Origin: Marinobacter salinus
GTDB lineage: Bacteria > Pseudomonadota > Gammaproteobacteria > Pseudomonadales > Oleiphilaceae
Reading direction: 5' to 3'
Assembly (NCBI RefSeq): GCF_001854125.1
Contig: NZ_CP017715.1
Span: 744,001 to 808,000, forward strand
DNA: 64,000 bases
Of the stretch, positions 1 through 9,349 are shown one piece after another. The translations under genes were made by a program, and so were the position numbers. The notes under the pieces were generated by a model. The model saw nothing but the letters and a program-made list of their open reading frames with translations. It had not been told where the DNA came from and did not search any database. Each line of letters begins with the position of its first letter. The first letter of the stretch is position 1.

Positions 1-2
1 AT

Positions 3-893
3 GTAACGGTCATAATTGGTAATGCCAATGAAGTCATAACCGTCGTGGGCACCAATAATGCCTATTTCTCGGTTCGCAACCACTCAGTTGACTACGGCAG
101 GGGCTTTGAGGACAGCGAGCTAAAAGCCGGGGCGGCAGTTTGTGTCATTGGGCAGACCCTGGTCGACGAGATGTACCTTGGCGAGGAGCCTCTGGGGACG
201 ATGCTTCGTGTGGGGCGCACAGCCTGTCGGGTCATTGGCGTACTCGAAGAAAAAGGTGAGTCCATGGGGCAAGACCGGGACAAGGTCATTGTCATGCCGC
301 TTAAAGCCGTTCAACGTCGCCTCGTTGGTGAGCTGGACGTTCAGGCTATTTACGTCTCCGCGCTGACCGATGGCACCACTGGCCGGGTGCAGACTGACAT
401 TGAAACCCTGCTGCGCCAGCGCCGTGGTATTCAACCAGGTGAAGCCGATGACTTCTACGTCAGGGATACCCAGGACATCGCGCAAGCCCTGGCGAGTACC
501 ACGAATACCATGACGATTCTCCTCGGAGCTATTGCTGCTGTCAGCCTCCTGGTTGGCGGTATTGGAATCATGAATATCATGCTGGTATCGGTCACTGAAC
601 GAACCCGGGAAATAGGCATCCGTCTTGCGATTGGGGCACGAGCGAGGGACGTGATGACCCAGTTCCTGGTTGAGTCCATCGCGCTCTCAACGCTGGGCGG
701 ACTGGTTGGCCTCTTGCTGGGTATCGGAGGCACCCGGCTGGTGACATCACAACTGGGCATGCCCTTTGTTTTATCTCCGGGCGTCATGATGCTCGGATTC
801 TCGTTTTCCGTGGCTGTAGGCATCATTTTCGGCTTCTTCCCGGCCCGGAAAGCCGCGCGGCTTAACCCGATAGATGCGCTTCGCCATGAATGA
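3..893 (+). CDS. MacB/FtsX-type ABC transporter permease, C-terminal part (5' truncated by window)
   Basis: The frame is open from the left edge to the stop at 891, so the true start lies outside the window. About 296 codons are present. The first half is a periplasmic domain of the MacB_PCD type. The second half is an FtsX-like membrane domain: a first membrane helix around codons 176-198 followed by the motif ERTREIGIR, which is characteristic of MacB-family permeases, then two more hydrophobic segments and a closing PARKAARLNPIDALRHE signature. Such permeases form mechanotransmitting ABC exporters with a separate or fused ATPase and a membrane-fusion protein, for macrolides, peptides or lipoproteins. 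The substrate cannot be told from this fragment. The ATPase and adaptor would lie upstream. Confidence 0.88.
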   Translation, partial: VTVIIGNANEVITVVGTNNAYFSVRNHSVDYGRGFEDSELKAGAAVCVIGQTLVDEMYLGEEPLGTMLRVGRTACRVIGVLEEKGESMGQDRDKVIVMPLKAVQRRLVGELDVQAIYVSALTDGTTGRVQTDIETLLRQRRGIQPGEADDFYVRDTQDIAQALASTTNTMTILLGAIAAVSLLVGGIGIMNIMLVSVTERTREIGIRLAIGARARDVMTQFLVESIALSTLGGLVGLLLGIGGTRLVTSQLGMPFVLSPGVMMLGFSFSVAVGIIFGFFPARKAARLNPIDALRHE

Positions 894-917
894 TTGTCAA
901 CGTAATGAGGTGGGCAC

Positions 918-1805
918 TTGCTGAGAGGATTGCTTGTTCCGATTCTGTTGTCTTGCGTATGTCTGACTGCGGGCTGTGATTCCGGGGGCGAAACGGTGGA
1001 ACGGGACACCGGAACAACAGAAGGCGCTGCGGCTCAGGATCACAAAGAGTCGGTTTCACTGTCCCTGAGCGCTGATGAGCTGGAGTGGGTTGGGCGTCGG
1101 ATTTTTCGTAATGAATGCGCTGGAAAGTACCGATGCCTCGTGCACTGGAATGACGGCGAGGCATTCCCGTCCCTCGGGATAGGGCATTTCATCTGGTATC
1201 CGCGGGATGTCGACGGTCGTTTCATTGAGAGTTTTCCGCCACTGATCCAGTACATGAGCGAGCAGCAAGTCTCTGTCCCCCAGTGGCTCCAGGAGTTGGA
1301 TCCGTTCGACGCGCCCTGGCCGGACAAGGCAGGCTTCGCGAAAGAAGAAGACTCATATCAGGTTATCGAGCTGCGGGAGTTTCTCGCGACTACTCAGGGT
1401 TTTCAGGCCGAGTTTATTTTCCGTCGTGCTCAGGCAGCCCTTACAAGAATTGTGATGGCTGCACCCGAGGAGCGGCGCGAGCAGATAAGGGAGGATCTGG
1501 CATCGCTTAGCTCAACGCCAGGGGGCATTTACGCCTTGATGGATTACGTCAACTTCAAGGGTGAAGGGCTGTCAGCGACCGAACAATATCACGGCCAGGG
1601 CTGGGGGTTGTTACAAGTACTCCTGGCCATGGAGTCGGCCTCCAACACAACCCCTCTCGAGCAGTTTCGGGACGCTGCTGCACAAATCCTGACGCGCCGT
1701 GCCAATAACGCAGAAAACCCTGTCGAGAAAGAGCGCTGGCTCGAAGGTTGGCTTAAGCGGCTGATGACCTATCGAGAGCCTGACGGGTTGAATGCTTCCG
1801 AATAA
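918..1805 (+). CDS. conserved lipoprotein of unknown function
   Basis: 295 residues. The TTG start at 918 is chosen because a GAGG ribosome site lies at 907-910 and the protein then begins with a lipoprotein signal peptide ending in a lipobox (LTAGC, Cys at about residue 20). The mature protein is soluble. It has a well-kept central core with the phrase SLGIGHFIWYP near residue 91 and YHGQGWGLLQVLL near residue 226. I do not recognise a named family. It reads like a conserved proteobacterial periplasmic or outer-membrane lipoprotein, and no catalytic residues can be assigned. It starts 25 bases after the permease gene and may be co-transcribed with it. Confidence 0.75.
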   Translation: MLRGLLVPILLSCVCLTAGCDSGGETVERDTGTTEGAAAQDHKESVSLSLSADELEWVGRRIFRNECAGKYRCLVHWNDGEAFPSLGIGHFIWYPRDVDGRFIESFPPLIQYMSEQQVSVPQWLQELDPFDAPWPDKAGFAKEEDSYQVIELREFLATTQGFQAEFIFRRAQAALTRIVMAAPEERREQIREDLASLSSTPGGIYALMDYVNFKGEGLSATEQYHGQGWGLLQVLLAMESASNTTPLEQFRDAAAQILTRRANNAENPVEKERWLEGWLKRLMTYREPDGLNASE

Positions 1806-1902
1806 TTTTCGTAAAAATTAGTTCATTTATCGAACTTTGTTCTACCTTGTAATGGCACGGTCTTTCAACGTGCCTCGTTAGGGGGCAGAGGTCTGCGGTG
1901 GA

Positions 1903-1918
1903 TGCGCCAAATTGGTGC
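1903..1918 (+). promoter_or_regulatory. candidate NtrC (NR-I) enhancer site upstream of aapJ
   Basis: The 16 bases TGCGCCAAATTGGTGC differ at one position from the classic NtrC dyad TGCACCA-N-TGGTGC. The site lies about 100 bases upstream of the sigma-54 promoter at 2004-2019, a normal enhancer distance. The motif is directly visible; the assignment to NtrC is inferred from the known consensus and from the neighbouring -24/-12 element. Confidence 0.72.
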
Positions 1919-2003
1919 TGGTTTGATGGCTATATTTGGCCAGAGCATGCCGCGAGATCGAGAGGCTCAATAAAAATGATTAACTTCAATAACCTGGCTT
2001 GCA

Positions 2004-2019
2004 TGGCTCGCAATTTGCT
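2004..2019 (+). promoter_or_regulatory. sigma-54 (RpoN) promoter of the aap operon
   Basis: The sequence TGGCTCGCAATTTGCT matches the -24/-12 consensus TGGCACG-N4-TTGCW except for one base. The invariant GG (2005-2006) and GC (2017-2018) are exactly 10 bases apart. Transcription would start near 2030, leaving a leader of about 35 bases before aapJ. Together with the NtrC-like site this predicts nitrogen-limitation control of amino-acid uptake. Confidence 0.8.
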
Positions 2020-2064
2020 GATGGTCGTTATGAAGTAACCAACTGAAGTTCGGAGATACAGACA

Positions 2065-3090
2065 ATGAAAAAGACGAAATCGATTGCCCTGGGGATGGCA
2101 CTGGCCGTGGGCTCATTTGCAGCCTCCAATGTAATGGCGGCAACAACCCTCGAAAATGTTAAGGAAAAAGGTCACCTTCAGTGTGGCGTGACCAGTGGTC
2201 TTCCCGGATTCTCCCAGCCTGACGAAAAGGGCAACTGGACCGGAATTGATGTCGACACCTGCCGGGCCGTTGCTGCCGCTATTTTCGGTGATCCGAAAGC
2301 TGTTGAGTTTACCCCTTTGACTGCCAAAGAACGCTTCACTGCCCTGCAGTCCGGCGAAATTGACATGCTTTCCCGGAACACCACCTGGACGCTGACCCGT
2401 GATGCATCTCTTGGTCTCAACTTCGCCGGTGTAAACTACTACGACGGTCAAGGCTTCCTTATCAATAAGGGTATTGGCGTCGATGACGCGACCCAGTTGG
2501 ACGGCGCGACCATTTGTATCCAGTCGGGTACAACCACCGAGCTGAACCTGTCTGACTACTTCCGTGCCAAGGGTATGGAGTTCAAGCCAATCGTGTTTGA
2601 TACCTCAGAGCAGACCGTTCAGGGCTTCGCAGCGGGCCGCTGCGATGTTTTGACTTCGGATCGCTCACAGCTGGCGGCTCTGCGCTCCAAGCTGTCGGAC
2701 CCGAACTCTGCGAAGATCCTGCCGAACACGATTTCCAAAGAGCCCTTGGGTCCTGTTGTCCGTCAGGGCGACGATCAGTGGTTCAACATCGTGAAGTGGG
2801 TTCTGGCTGTTCAGATCAATGCGGAAGAGCTGGGTGTGAGCAGTTCCAACGTGGAAGACATGCTGAAATCTGACAACCCCAATGTTCAGCGTTTGCTGGG
2901 CACCGACGGTGACATGGGCGCAAAACTTGGCCTGCCGGATGATTTCGGCTACGCGGCCATCAAAGGCGTGGGTAACTACGCGGAAATGTATGACCGCAAT
3001 GTGGGCCCGGATACCCCGCTTGGACTGGACCGCGGTGTCAACGCGCTCTGGACCGACGGTGGCGTCCTGTATGCCCCGCCCGTTCGTTAA
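2065..3090 (+). CDS. aapJ: general L-amino acid ABC transporter, periplasmic binding protein AapJ
   Basis: 341 residues. It has a Sec signal peptide with cleavage near residue 25 (after NVMA), then a type II periplasmic binding protein fold. The phrases GVTSGLPGFSQPDEKGNWTG and CIQSGTTTELNLSDYFR are typical of AapJ/BztA. AapJ captures a wide range of L-amino acids in the periplasm and delivers them to the AapQ-AapM permease. The ATG at 2065 follows GGAG at 2052-2055. It is the first gene of aapJQMP, and the larger gap to aapQ (91 bases) contains a stem-loop that would allow the binding protein to be made in excess. Expression is probably sigma-54/NtrC dependent. Confidence 0.95.
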   Translation: MKKTKSIALGMALAVGSFAASNVMAATTLENVKEKGHLQCGVTSGLPGFSQPDEKGNWTGIDVDTCRAVAAAIFGDPKAVEFTPLTAKERFTALQSGEIDMLSRNTTWTLTRDASLGLNFAGVNYYDGQGFLINKGIGVDDATQLDGATICIQSGTTTELNLSDYFRAKGMEFKPIVFDTSEQTVQGFAAGRCDVLTSDRSQLAALRSKLSDPNSAKILPNTISKEPLGPVVRQGDDQWFNIVKWVLAVQINAEELGVSSSNVEDMLKSDNPNVQRLLGTDGDMGAKLGLPDDFGYAAIKGVGNYAEMYDRNVGPDTPLGLDRGVNALWTDGGVLYAPPVR

Positions 3091-3102
3091 GACCTGAAAG
3101 CG

Positions 3103-3137
3103 CGCAGCGGGCGTTCCCATCCGGGACGCTCGCTGCG
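3103..3137 (+). other. intercistronic stem-loop between aapJ and aapQ
   Basis: CGCAGCG at 3103-3109 pairs with CGCTGCG at 3131-3137, and the stem continues inward (GCGTTCCC against GGGACGC, one bulged T) around a short ATCC loop. There is no U-tract, so it is more likely an RNA-stabilising or processing element than a strong terminator. Such hairpins commonly follow binding-protein genes in ABC transporter operons. Confidence 0.5.
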
Positions 3138-3181
3138 ATCTCTGATTTAGTGAATCGCAGGGAAGCTTTTCAGGACAATGC

Positions 3182-4369
3182 ATGAAAAAACAAACTGTTG
3201 ACACCAGACCCGCAGGGCCAAAGCCCTGGTATGATCCGCGGGTACGCTCAATCGTCTTCCAGGTCATCGCCCTATCGCTGGTTTTTTGGGCTGGCTGGAC
3301 ACTGGTTGATAATACGCTCTCGAATATGGAGAGCCGAGGCATAAGCACTGGTTTTGGATTCCTGAATGAGTCCGCCGGTTTTGGCATAATCATGCACCTC
3401 GTGCCTTACGATGCCACCATGTCTTATGGCCGAACCTTCTGGGTTGGTCTTACCAACACACTTTTGGTCTCGGTAATGGGGGTCGTCGCAGCAACGATTC
3501 TCGGTTTCATCCTCGGTGTGGCGCGCCTGTCGAGCAACTGGCTGGTTGCCAAGATCGCACTGGTTTACATCGAAGTGATTCGGAATATCCCGCTATTGCT
3601 CCAGATTTTCTTCTGGTATTTCGCGGTTCTTAGTAATCTGCCGTCACCCCGACAAAGCGTCGATGTGGGCGGCACCATGTTTCTGAACAACCGCGGCCTG
3701 TACCTTCCGGAGCCACTGACACAAGACGGTTTCGGCCTTGTATGGAGTAGCATTCTAATTGCCATTGCCGCTGTTGTGGGGCTCCGCATCTGGGCGAAGA
3801 GGCGGCAACTGGCGACGGGGCAGATTTTCCCTACCTTCAAGGTGGGGGTCGCCATTCTGATATTACTGCCGCTGATATCCTACTTTGTTGCCGGACGTCC
3901 CCTCGAGTGGGAGATCCCGGCCCTCAAAGGCTTCAACTTCGGCGGTGGTATAACCATAATTCCCGAGCTGGCAGCTCTGTGGATTGCTCTGTCCCTGTAT
4001 ACAGCCAGTTTTATCGCTGAAATTGTGCGTTCAGGGATTTTATCCGTCAGCAAGGGCCAGACCGAAGCGTCCAAGGCTCTGGGGCTTCCAAACGGACTGA
4101 CCTTGAGGCTGGTGGTTATCCCCCAGGCCATGCGGGTGATTATCCCGCCGCTGACCAGTCAATATCTGAATCTCGTCAAAAACTCATCGCTCGCTACTGC
4201 CATCGGTTATCCGGACCTGGTAGCTGTATTCATGGGAACGACCCTGAACCAGACGGGGCAAGCAGTGGAGGTTGTGGCAATGACCATGGCGGTGTATCTC
4301 ACCATCAGTCTGCTTATCTCTCTGTTCATGAACATCTACAACCGGGCCGTGGCGATTAAGGAGCGATGA
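3182..4369 (+). CDS. aapQ: general L-amino acid ABC transporter permease AapQ
   Basis: 395 residues, the length expected of AapQ/BztB and longer than ordinary His/Glu/Gln-type permeases because of extra N-terminal membrane segments. Visible are an N-terminal membrane helix near residues 22-42, the HisM-family start of the permease domain (FWVGLTNTLLVSVMGVVAATILGFILG, read as a hydrophobic block), and the EAA-type loop QTEASKALGLPNGLTLRLVVIPQAMRV near residues 295-320 that docks to the ATPase. It forms the heteromeric inner-membrane channel with AapM. Its end overlaps the aapM start by four bases, implying translational coupling. Confidence 0.94.
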   Translation: MKKQTVDTRPAGPKPWYDPRVRSIVFQVIALSLVFWAGWTLVDNTLSNMESRGISTGFGFLNESAGFGIIMHLVPYDATMSYGRTFWVGLTNTLLVSVMGVVAATILGFILGVARLSSNWLVAKIALVYIEVIRNIPLLLQIFFWYFAVLSNLPSPRQSVDVGGTMFLNNRGLYLPEPLTQDGFGLVWSSILIAIAAVVGLRIWAKRRQLATGQIFPTFKVGVAILILLPLISYFVAGRPLEWEIPALKGFNFGGGITIIPELAALWIALSLYTASFIAEIVRSGILSVSKGQTEASKALGLPNGLTLRLVVIPQAMRVIIPPLTSQYLNLVKNSSLATAIGYPDLVAVFMGTTLNQTGQAVEVVAMTMAVYLTISLLISLFMNIYNRAVAIKER

Positions 4370-5454
4370 TGACTGAATCAACCATTAAAGCACCGAAAAA
4401 AGCATTCAGTCCGCTCAAGTGGATGAAGCAGCATCTGTTTTCCAACTGGTACAACACGCTGCTTACACTGGTGGTTGGCTATCTGCTTGTAACCAGTATC
4501 GGGCCCCTGCTCAACTGGGTCATTCTGGATGCGAGTTTTCAGGGCAGCGAGCCGAGCGACTGCACGGGTGCAGGTGCCTGCTGGCTGTTTGTTAACCAGC
4601 GCTTGAACTTCTTTATTTACGGGTTCTATCCGGACGAACTGCAGTGGCGTGTGGATGTTATGTTCCTGCTGCTTGCGGTCGCCTTCGTACCCCAATTCAT
4701 TGAGAACTTTCCCGGCCGGAAATGGTTGGGCATATTTGGCATGACCGGCCTGCCTGTTATTGGCTACTTCCTGATTCCGGGTGGAACTTTTGGCCTGGAA
4801 GAAGTGGAAAGCACAAAATGGGGCGGGTTGATGCTGACGCTGATTCTGGCGTACATCGGAATCCTGGCTTCCCTGCCGATTGGTGTCGTTCTGGCGCTTG
4901 GACGGCGTTCGGAAATGCCAATGATACGTGGCCTTTGCGTGATCTTCATTGAGGTATGGCGAGCGGTTCCGTTGATCACAGTCCTGTTTATGGCCTCCGT
5001 CATGCTGCCGCTGTTTCTGCCCGAGGGCATGAACTTTGAGAAACTGGCGCGTGCGCTGATTGGCATAACGCTTTGGCAATCGGCTTACATGGCGGAAGTT
5101 ATCCGCGGCGGCTTGCAGGCTATTCCAAGGGGACAGTATGAAGCGGCAGATGCGCTGGGGCTCGGGTATTGGCGCAAGATGGGGCTAGTTGTCCTGCCGC
5201 AGGCGTTAAAGCTGGTTATTCCCGGGATCGTGAACACATTCATCTCGTTGTTCAAGGACACGACACTGGTCCTGATCATCGGTCTGTTCGATATTCTGGG
5301 AACGGTTCAGTCAACCATAACCGATCCGGCCTGGCAGAACGTTGCTGTGGAAGGCTATGTTTTCGTGGCTTTCTGTTTCTGGATTTTCTGCTTCGGAATT
5401 TCGCGATACAGCCAGAATCTGGAACGCAAATTAGACACCGGTCATAAAACCTGA
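4366..5454 (+). CDS. aapM: general L-amino acid ABC transporter permease AapM
   Basis: 362 residues, inner membrane. A first membrane helix lies near residues 30-48, followed by a periplasmic segment with two cysteines ([10 protein letters not shown]). The HisM-type permease domain occupies roughly residues 150-350 and contains the ATPase-contact loop [27 protein letters not shown]. It pairs with AapQ to make the translocation path for amino acids delivered by AapJ. Start codon ATG at 4366 overlaps the aapQ stop, and the gene's last base is the first base of the downstream aapP start, so the three genes are tightly coupled. Confidence 0.94.
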   Translation: MMTESTIKAPKKAFSPLKWMKQHLFSNWYNTLLTLVVGYLLVTSIGPLLNWVILDASFQGSEPSDCTGAGACWLFVNQRLNFFIYGFYPDELQWRVDVMFLLLAVAFVPQFIENFPGRKWLGIFGMTGLPVIGYFLIPGGTFGLEEVESTKWGGLMLTLILAYIGILASLPIGVVLALGRRSEMPMIRGLCVIFIEVWRAVPLITVLFMASVMLPLFLPEGMNFEKLARALIGITLWQSAYMAEVIRGGLQAIPRGQYEAADALGLGYWRKMGLVVLPQALKLVIPGIVNTFISLFKDTTLVLIIGLFDILGTVQSTITDPAWQNVAVEGYVFVAFCFWIFCFGISRYSQNLERKLDTGHKT

Positions 5455-6263
5455 TGGGTAACCCTATGACAGAACAATCTCAAGCTTCTGAAGCGAAATC
5501 CGTACCACCGGCAAAGAGTGAGGCATCGCCCGACATCATCCGGGTAGAGGGGATGCACAAATGGTATGGTGATTTTCACGTCCTTAAGGACCTGAACCTG
5601 ACGGTCAAGCAGGGCGAGCGCATCGTTATCTGCGGTCCCTCGGGCTCCGGCAAATCGACATTCATCCGGTGCATCAACCGGCTTGAAGAGCATCAGCAGG
5701 GCAAAATCATTGTTGATGATGTTGAGTTGACGGACGATATTCGGCAGATCGATACCGTTCGCCGGGAAGTCGGCATGGTGTTCCAGCATTTCAACCTTTT
5801 TCCGCACCTGACGGTATTGGAAAACTGTTGTCTTTCGCCTATATGGGTAAGGAAGACCCCGCGTAAAGAGGCTGAAGCTGCCGCGATGGAATACCTGGAG
5901 CGGGTAAAAATTCCTGACCAGGCCAACAAGTATCCGGGCCAACTATCCGGTGGTCAGCAGCAGCGTGTTGCGATAGCGCGGGCGCTGTGTATGAAACCGA
6001 AAATTATGCTTTTCGATGAGCCAACATCGGCCCTGGATCCGGAAATGATCAAGGAAGTTCTGGATGTCATGATTGAGCTGGCGGGCAGTGGCATGACCAT
6101 GCTGTGCGTAACCCATGAGATGGGCTTTGCCAAGACCGTTGCGGATAGGGTTATTTTCATGGATGGCGGCGAAATCGTGGAGGAAGCACCGCCTCACGAG
6201 TTTTTCAGCAATCCTCAGGAAGCGCGGACCCAGAAGTTCCTGCAGCAGATTCTGCAGCACTAG
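5454..6263 (+). CDS. aapP: general L-amino acid ABC transporter ATP-binding protein AapP
   Basis: 269 residues. All ABC ATPase motifs are present: Walker [10 protein letters not shown] at 61-69, Q-loop near 111, signature LSGGQQQ at 164-170, Walker B IMLFDEP at 184-190 and the H-loop in VTHEM. It hydrolyses ATP to drive AapQM. Two starts are possible: ATG 5454, which abuts the aapM stop, and ATG 5466, which gives 265 residues. The unusually charged N-terminal tail of about 25 residues precedes the conserved domain in either case. It is the last gene of the operon and is followed by a strong hairpin terminator. Confidence 0.95.
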   Translation: MGNPMTEQSQASEAKSVPPAKSEASPDIIRVEGMHKWYGDFHVLKDLNLTVKQGERIVICGPSGSGKSTFIRCINRLEEHQQGKIIVDDVELTDDIRQIDTVRREVGMVFQHFNLFPHLTVLENCCLSPIWVRKTPRKEAEAAAMEYLERVKIPDQANKYPGQLSGGQQQRVAIARALCMKPKIMLFDEPTSALDPEMIKEVLDVMIELAGSGMTMLCVTHEMGFAKTVADRVIFMDGGEIVEEAPPHEFFSNPQEARTQKFLQQILQH

Positions 6264-6274
6264 AATCATCGGGT

Positions 6275-6310
6275 ATCAGAAAGGCCGGGCGCGTGCCCGG
6301 CCTTTCTGAT
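6275..6310. terminator. bidirectional terminator between aapP and lpxH
   Basis: This is a perfect 16-base inverted repeat (6275-6290 with 6295-6310) around a GCGT loop. The core is GGCCGGGC/GCCCGGCC, flanked by AGAAA and TTTCT so that each strand gets a short U-run. It can serve the convergent aap operon and lpxH; the lpxH stop codon begins at its right end. Confidence 0.85.
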
Positions 6311-7035
6311 CAGAGCGGATACTTTGCTAACACCGGCTCTTCGCCGGCCTGTACCTCCAGCCACCAGACGTGGGTGTCCCAGTCACCGAGAACTACGCGT
6401 TTCGCTGGTTTTCCGCTGGTCTCCAAATCATGCTCGGCCGGACGATGGGTGTGGCCGTGGATCAGAAGCTGAACCCCGTACGCCTCCATTTCCTTCACGA
6501 CCTCTTCTGGCGTGACATCCATGATGGTCTCTTCCTTGCCCTGGTTTTTGGCCATGCTGATTTCCCGAAGTTGGCGAGCCATCTGCTGGCGGTCGGCCAG
6601 CGGGCGCTGAAGAATCATCTGTTGCCACTGGGGGTTGCGCATGTTGGCTCGGAACTTCTGGTATTCCACATCGGCCGTGCATAGGCTGTCGCCGTGCATG
6701 AGCAGCGTGGGCGTGCCATATAAATCCACGACGGTGGGGTCATCCAGTAACGTTGCGCCGGCACGCCGGCAAAAATCCTCGCCGATCAGAAAGTCCCGGT
6801 TGCCGTGCATCAGAAAGACATCTGTGCCGCTGGCGTTCACTTCCCGCAACGCGGCTGCAACCTGTTCTTGCAGGGGGGTCCGCTCATCGTCGCCGATCCA
6901 GGCTTCGAAAAAGTCTCCGAGGATATAAAGCTTCTCCGCACCCGTGGCTTTCTTTTTCAGAAAATCCAGAAAAGCGTCGGTGATATCGGGGCGCGATTCT
7001 TCCAGGTGCAGGTCAGAGATAAACAGCGTGGTCAC
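6310..7035 (-). CDS. lpxH: UDP-2,3-diacylglucosamine pyrophosphatase LpxH
   Basis: 241 residues, the usual length. The calcineurin-like phosphoesterase metal motifs are all present: FISDLHL near residue 5, [11 protein letters not shown] near 41, HGNRD near 77 and GHTHRP near 195. LpxH hydrolyses UDP-2,3-diacylglucosamine to lipid X and UMP in lipid A synthesis, peripherally on the inner membrane. The GTG start at 7035 overlaps the ppiB stop in a GTGA junction, so ppiB-lpxH form a two-gene operon, an arrangement also common in Pseudomonas. Confidence 0.95.
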   Translation of the reverse strand: MTTLFISDLHLEESRPDITDAFLDFLKKKATGAEKLYILGDFFEAWIGDDERTPLQEQVAAALREVNASGTDVFLMHGNRDFLIGEDFCRRAGATLLDDPTVVDLYGTPTLLMHGDSLCTADVEYQKFRANMRNPQWQQMILQRPLADRQQMARQLREISMAKNQGKEETIMDVTPEEVVKEMEAYGVQLLIHGHTHRPAEHDLETSGKPAKRVVLGDWDTHVWWLEVQAGEEPVLAKYPL

Positions 7036-7532
7036 GCGTCCTCCAGAACCTCGGCTTTCTCGATGATGACGTCTTCGGCGGGCACGTCCTGATGGCCGGA
7101 TCGCATGGTGGTGCGAACTGCGCGGATCCTGTTGACGGTATCCATACCCTCGGCAACCTTGCCGAACACGCAGTAGCCCCAGCCTTCGGCGTTTTTGGCG
7201 GTGTGGTCCAGGAAGCCATTATTTTCGACGTTGATGAAGAACTGCGCGGTGGCTGAGTGCGGATCCATAGTCCGGGCCATGGCAACGGTGCCCTGCATGT
7301 TGCTCAGGCCGTTATCAGCTTCGTTCTGAATCGGATCCCGAGTCTTGCGCGGGGTCATTCCAGGTTCAAAGCCGCCACCCTGAACCATGAAGTTACTGAT
7401 GACACGGTGGAAGATCAGGCCGTCGTAGAAGCCGTCGCGTACATATTGTTCGAAATTCCTGGCAGTTTCCGGAGCCTTGTCGTAATCGAGTTCCAGCTTG
7501 ATGTCGCCGTGGTTGGTTGTCAGCAGAATCAT
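7032..7532 (-). CDS. ppiB: cyclophilin-type peptidyl-prolyl cis-trans isomerase, cytoplasmic PpiB
   Basis: 166 residues from the ATG at 7532, which has AGGAA five bases upstream. An open frame extends further upstream to 7649, but the added 39 residues do not belong to the family and PpiB is normally about 164 residues. The cyclophilin core is clear: [17 protein letters not shown], then [18 protein letters not shown] with the catalytic Arg in FHRV and the Gln-Phe-Phe of the active site. There is no signal peptide, so it acts in the cytoplasm. It catalyses isomerisation of Xaa-Pro bonds. It lies immediately upstream of lpxH and divergent from glnS. Confidence 0.93.
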   Translation of the reverse strand: MILLTTNHGDIKLELDYDKAPETARNFEQYVRDGFYDGLIFHRVISNFMVQGGGFEPGMTPRKTRDPIQNEADNGLSNMQGTVAMARTMDPHSATAQFFINVENNGFLDHTAKNAEGWGYCVFGKVAEGMDTVNRIRAVRTTMRSGHQDVPAEDVIIEKAEVLEDA

Positions 7533-7669
7533 CAGGGTTTCCTGTTCAGAAGGTTGAATAACGTCAAAGCCGGTATTGTACTCAAGAGTTTGCCCGTATG
7601 CATGAGTCTGGCACGGATTTGTGAGTATAATAGGCGGTTTCAGATTCACTCCCTTTTGACAGAGAATGT

Positions 7670-9349
7670 ATGAGCGCCGAGTCGAAGAAAGCCCACAACT
7701 TTATCCAGAGCCTGATTGAAGACGCCATCGCCAAGGGCGAGCACACCGGAAAGGTGGTGACCCGTTTTCCACCAGAGCCGAACGGCTACCTGCATATTGG
7801 CCATGCCAAATCCATTTGCCTCAACTTTGGCATTGCTGAAACATTTGGTGGCGAGTGCAACCTGCGGTTTGACGATACCAACCCGGAAAAGGAAAACCAG
7901 GAGTACATCGACGCGATCAAGCAGGATGTAGAATGGCTTGGCTACGAGTGGGCCGGTGATGTCCATTTCGCTTCAGACTACTTTGACGCGCTGTACGCTT
8001 TTGCCGAAGAGCTGATTGAAAAGGGCAAGGCCTACGTTTGTGAATTATCGGCGGATGCCATGGCCGAGTACCGTGGCAGCCTGAGAGAGCCCGGCCGGAA
8101 CAGCCCATTCAGGGATCGTCCGGTGGAGGAGAATCTTCAACTGTTCCGGGACATGCGCGACGGCAAATACCAGAACGGTAAACTGGTGTTGCGTGCCAAG
8201 ATCGATATGGCGTCCCCGAACATCAACCTGCGGGACCCCATTCTCTATCGTATTCGTTACGCAGATCACCATCAGACCGGTAACAAATGGTGCATCTACC
8301 CGATGTACGATTTTACCCATCCGATTTCCGACGCCATGGAGGGGATTACGCACTCCCTGTGCACTCTGGAATTCGAAGACCATCGCCCGCTGTATGACTG
8401 GGTGCTGGACAACATTTCGGTACCCTGCCATCCGCGCCAGATCGAATTTGCCCGGCTGAACCTGAACTACACCATCACCAGCAAGCGGAAACTGAAGCGT
8501 CTGGTTGATGAGAATTTTGTGGACGGCTGGAACGATCCGCGGATGCCCACTATTTCTGGTATGCGTCGTCGTGGCGTTACCCCGGAGTCTATTCGCACCT
8601 TTTGTGACATGGTTGGGGTCAATAAGGCGGGTGGTACTGTGGATGTGGGTATGCTCGAGCACGCCATCCGCGAGGACCTGAATACCCGGGCGCCGCGTGC
8701 GATGTGCGTGATGCGCCCGTTGAAGGTGACTCTGACCAACTATCCGGCTGACAAGACGGAAACGCTGGTGTTGCCGGTGCATCCCCAGAACCCGGACATG
8801 GGTGAGCGGGAAGTAACGTGGAGTCAGACCCTGTTCATCGACAGAGAGGATTTTGCGGAAGAGCCTCCGCGCAAGTGGAAACGCCTTGCGCCGGATCAGG
8901 CCGTCCGCCTGCGGGGTGGGTATGTGATGACCTGCCGCGAGATCATTCGCGATGACAGCGGGGAAATTGTCGAACTCAGGTGCGAATACGATCCGGGCAC
9001 TCTTGGCGTAAACCCGGAGGGCTATAAGCCGAATGGCGTGGTGCACTGGGTGTCTGCCACGGACAGCGTCGAGGTCAATGTGAACCTTTACGATCGCCTG
9101 TTCAACCATGAATCTCCGGATAGCGACAAAGATGGAGATTTTGTCGATCACCTGAATCCGGAGTCGCTGGTCGTTCTCAGGGGAGCGCGCGCGGAAAAAG
9201 GCCTGGTCAAGCCTCGTACCGATCTTCCTTACCAGTTCGAGCGTGAGGGCTATTTCTACTGCGATCCTGAACTCACCGCCAGCGCGGGTCGGCCGGTATT
9301 CAATCGAACCGTTACTCTGCGGGATTCCTGGGGTAAGGGGGGCAAGTGA
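7670..9349 (+). CDS. glnS: glutaminyl-tRNA synthetase
   Basis: 559 residues, typical for bacterial GlnRS. The class I signature HIGH is at 42-45 in [15 protein letters not shown], and the KMSKS equivalent reads TSKRK near residue 270. The C-terminal half is the two-barrel anticodon-binding domain. It charges tRNA-Gln with glutamine. The ATG at 7670 is at the expected position. The stop overlaps the cysS start by four bases, so the two synthetases form an operon. The gene is divergent from ppiB with about 140 bases between the starts. Confidence 0.97.
   Translation: MSAESKKAHNFIQSLIEDAIAKGEHTGKVVTRFPPEPNGYLHIGHAKSICLNFGIAETFGGECNLRFDDTNPEKENQEYIDAIKQDVEWLGYEWAGDVHFASDYFDALYAFAEELIEKGKAYVCELSADAMAEYRGSLREPGRNSPFRDRPVEENLQLFRDMRDGKYQNGKLVLRAKIDMASPNINLRDPILYRIRYADHHQTGNKWCIYPMYDFTHPISDAMEGITHSLCTLEFEDHRPLYDWVLDNISVPCHPRQIEFARLNLNYTITSKRKLKRLVDENFVDGWNDPRMPTISGMRRRGVTPESIRTFCDMVGVNKAGGTVDVGMLEHAIREDLNTRAPRAMCVMRPLKVTLTNYPADKTETLVLPVHPQNPDMGEREVTWSQTLFIDREDFAEEPPRKWKRLAPDQAVRLRGGYVMTCREIIRDDSGEIVELRCEYDPGTLGVNPEGYKPNGVVHWVSATDSVEVNVNLYDRLFNHESPDSDKDGDFVDHLNPESLVVLRGARAEKGLVKPRTDLPYQFEREGYFYCDPELTASAGRPVFNRTVTLRDSWGKGGK

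Noticed and set aside
1854..1874. GGCACG/CGTGCC dyad as a second NtrC site or a terminator
   Set aside because: The arms are only six bases with a nine-base gap, spacing unlike NtrC sites, and no T-run follows.
7533..7649. Longer PpiB starting at 7649
   Set aside because: The added residues do not resemble a signal peptide or cyclophilin; the ATG at 7532 matches the family start.
8045..9151. Long antisense open frames, for example opposite glnS, pykA and ppiD
   Set aside because: They are shadows of high-GC coding sequence with no ribosome site, no recognisable domain and composition set by the sense gene.
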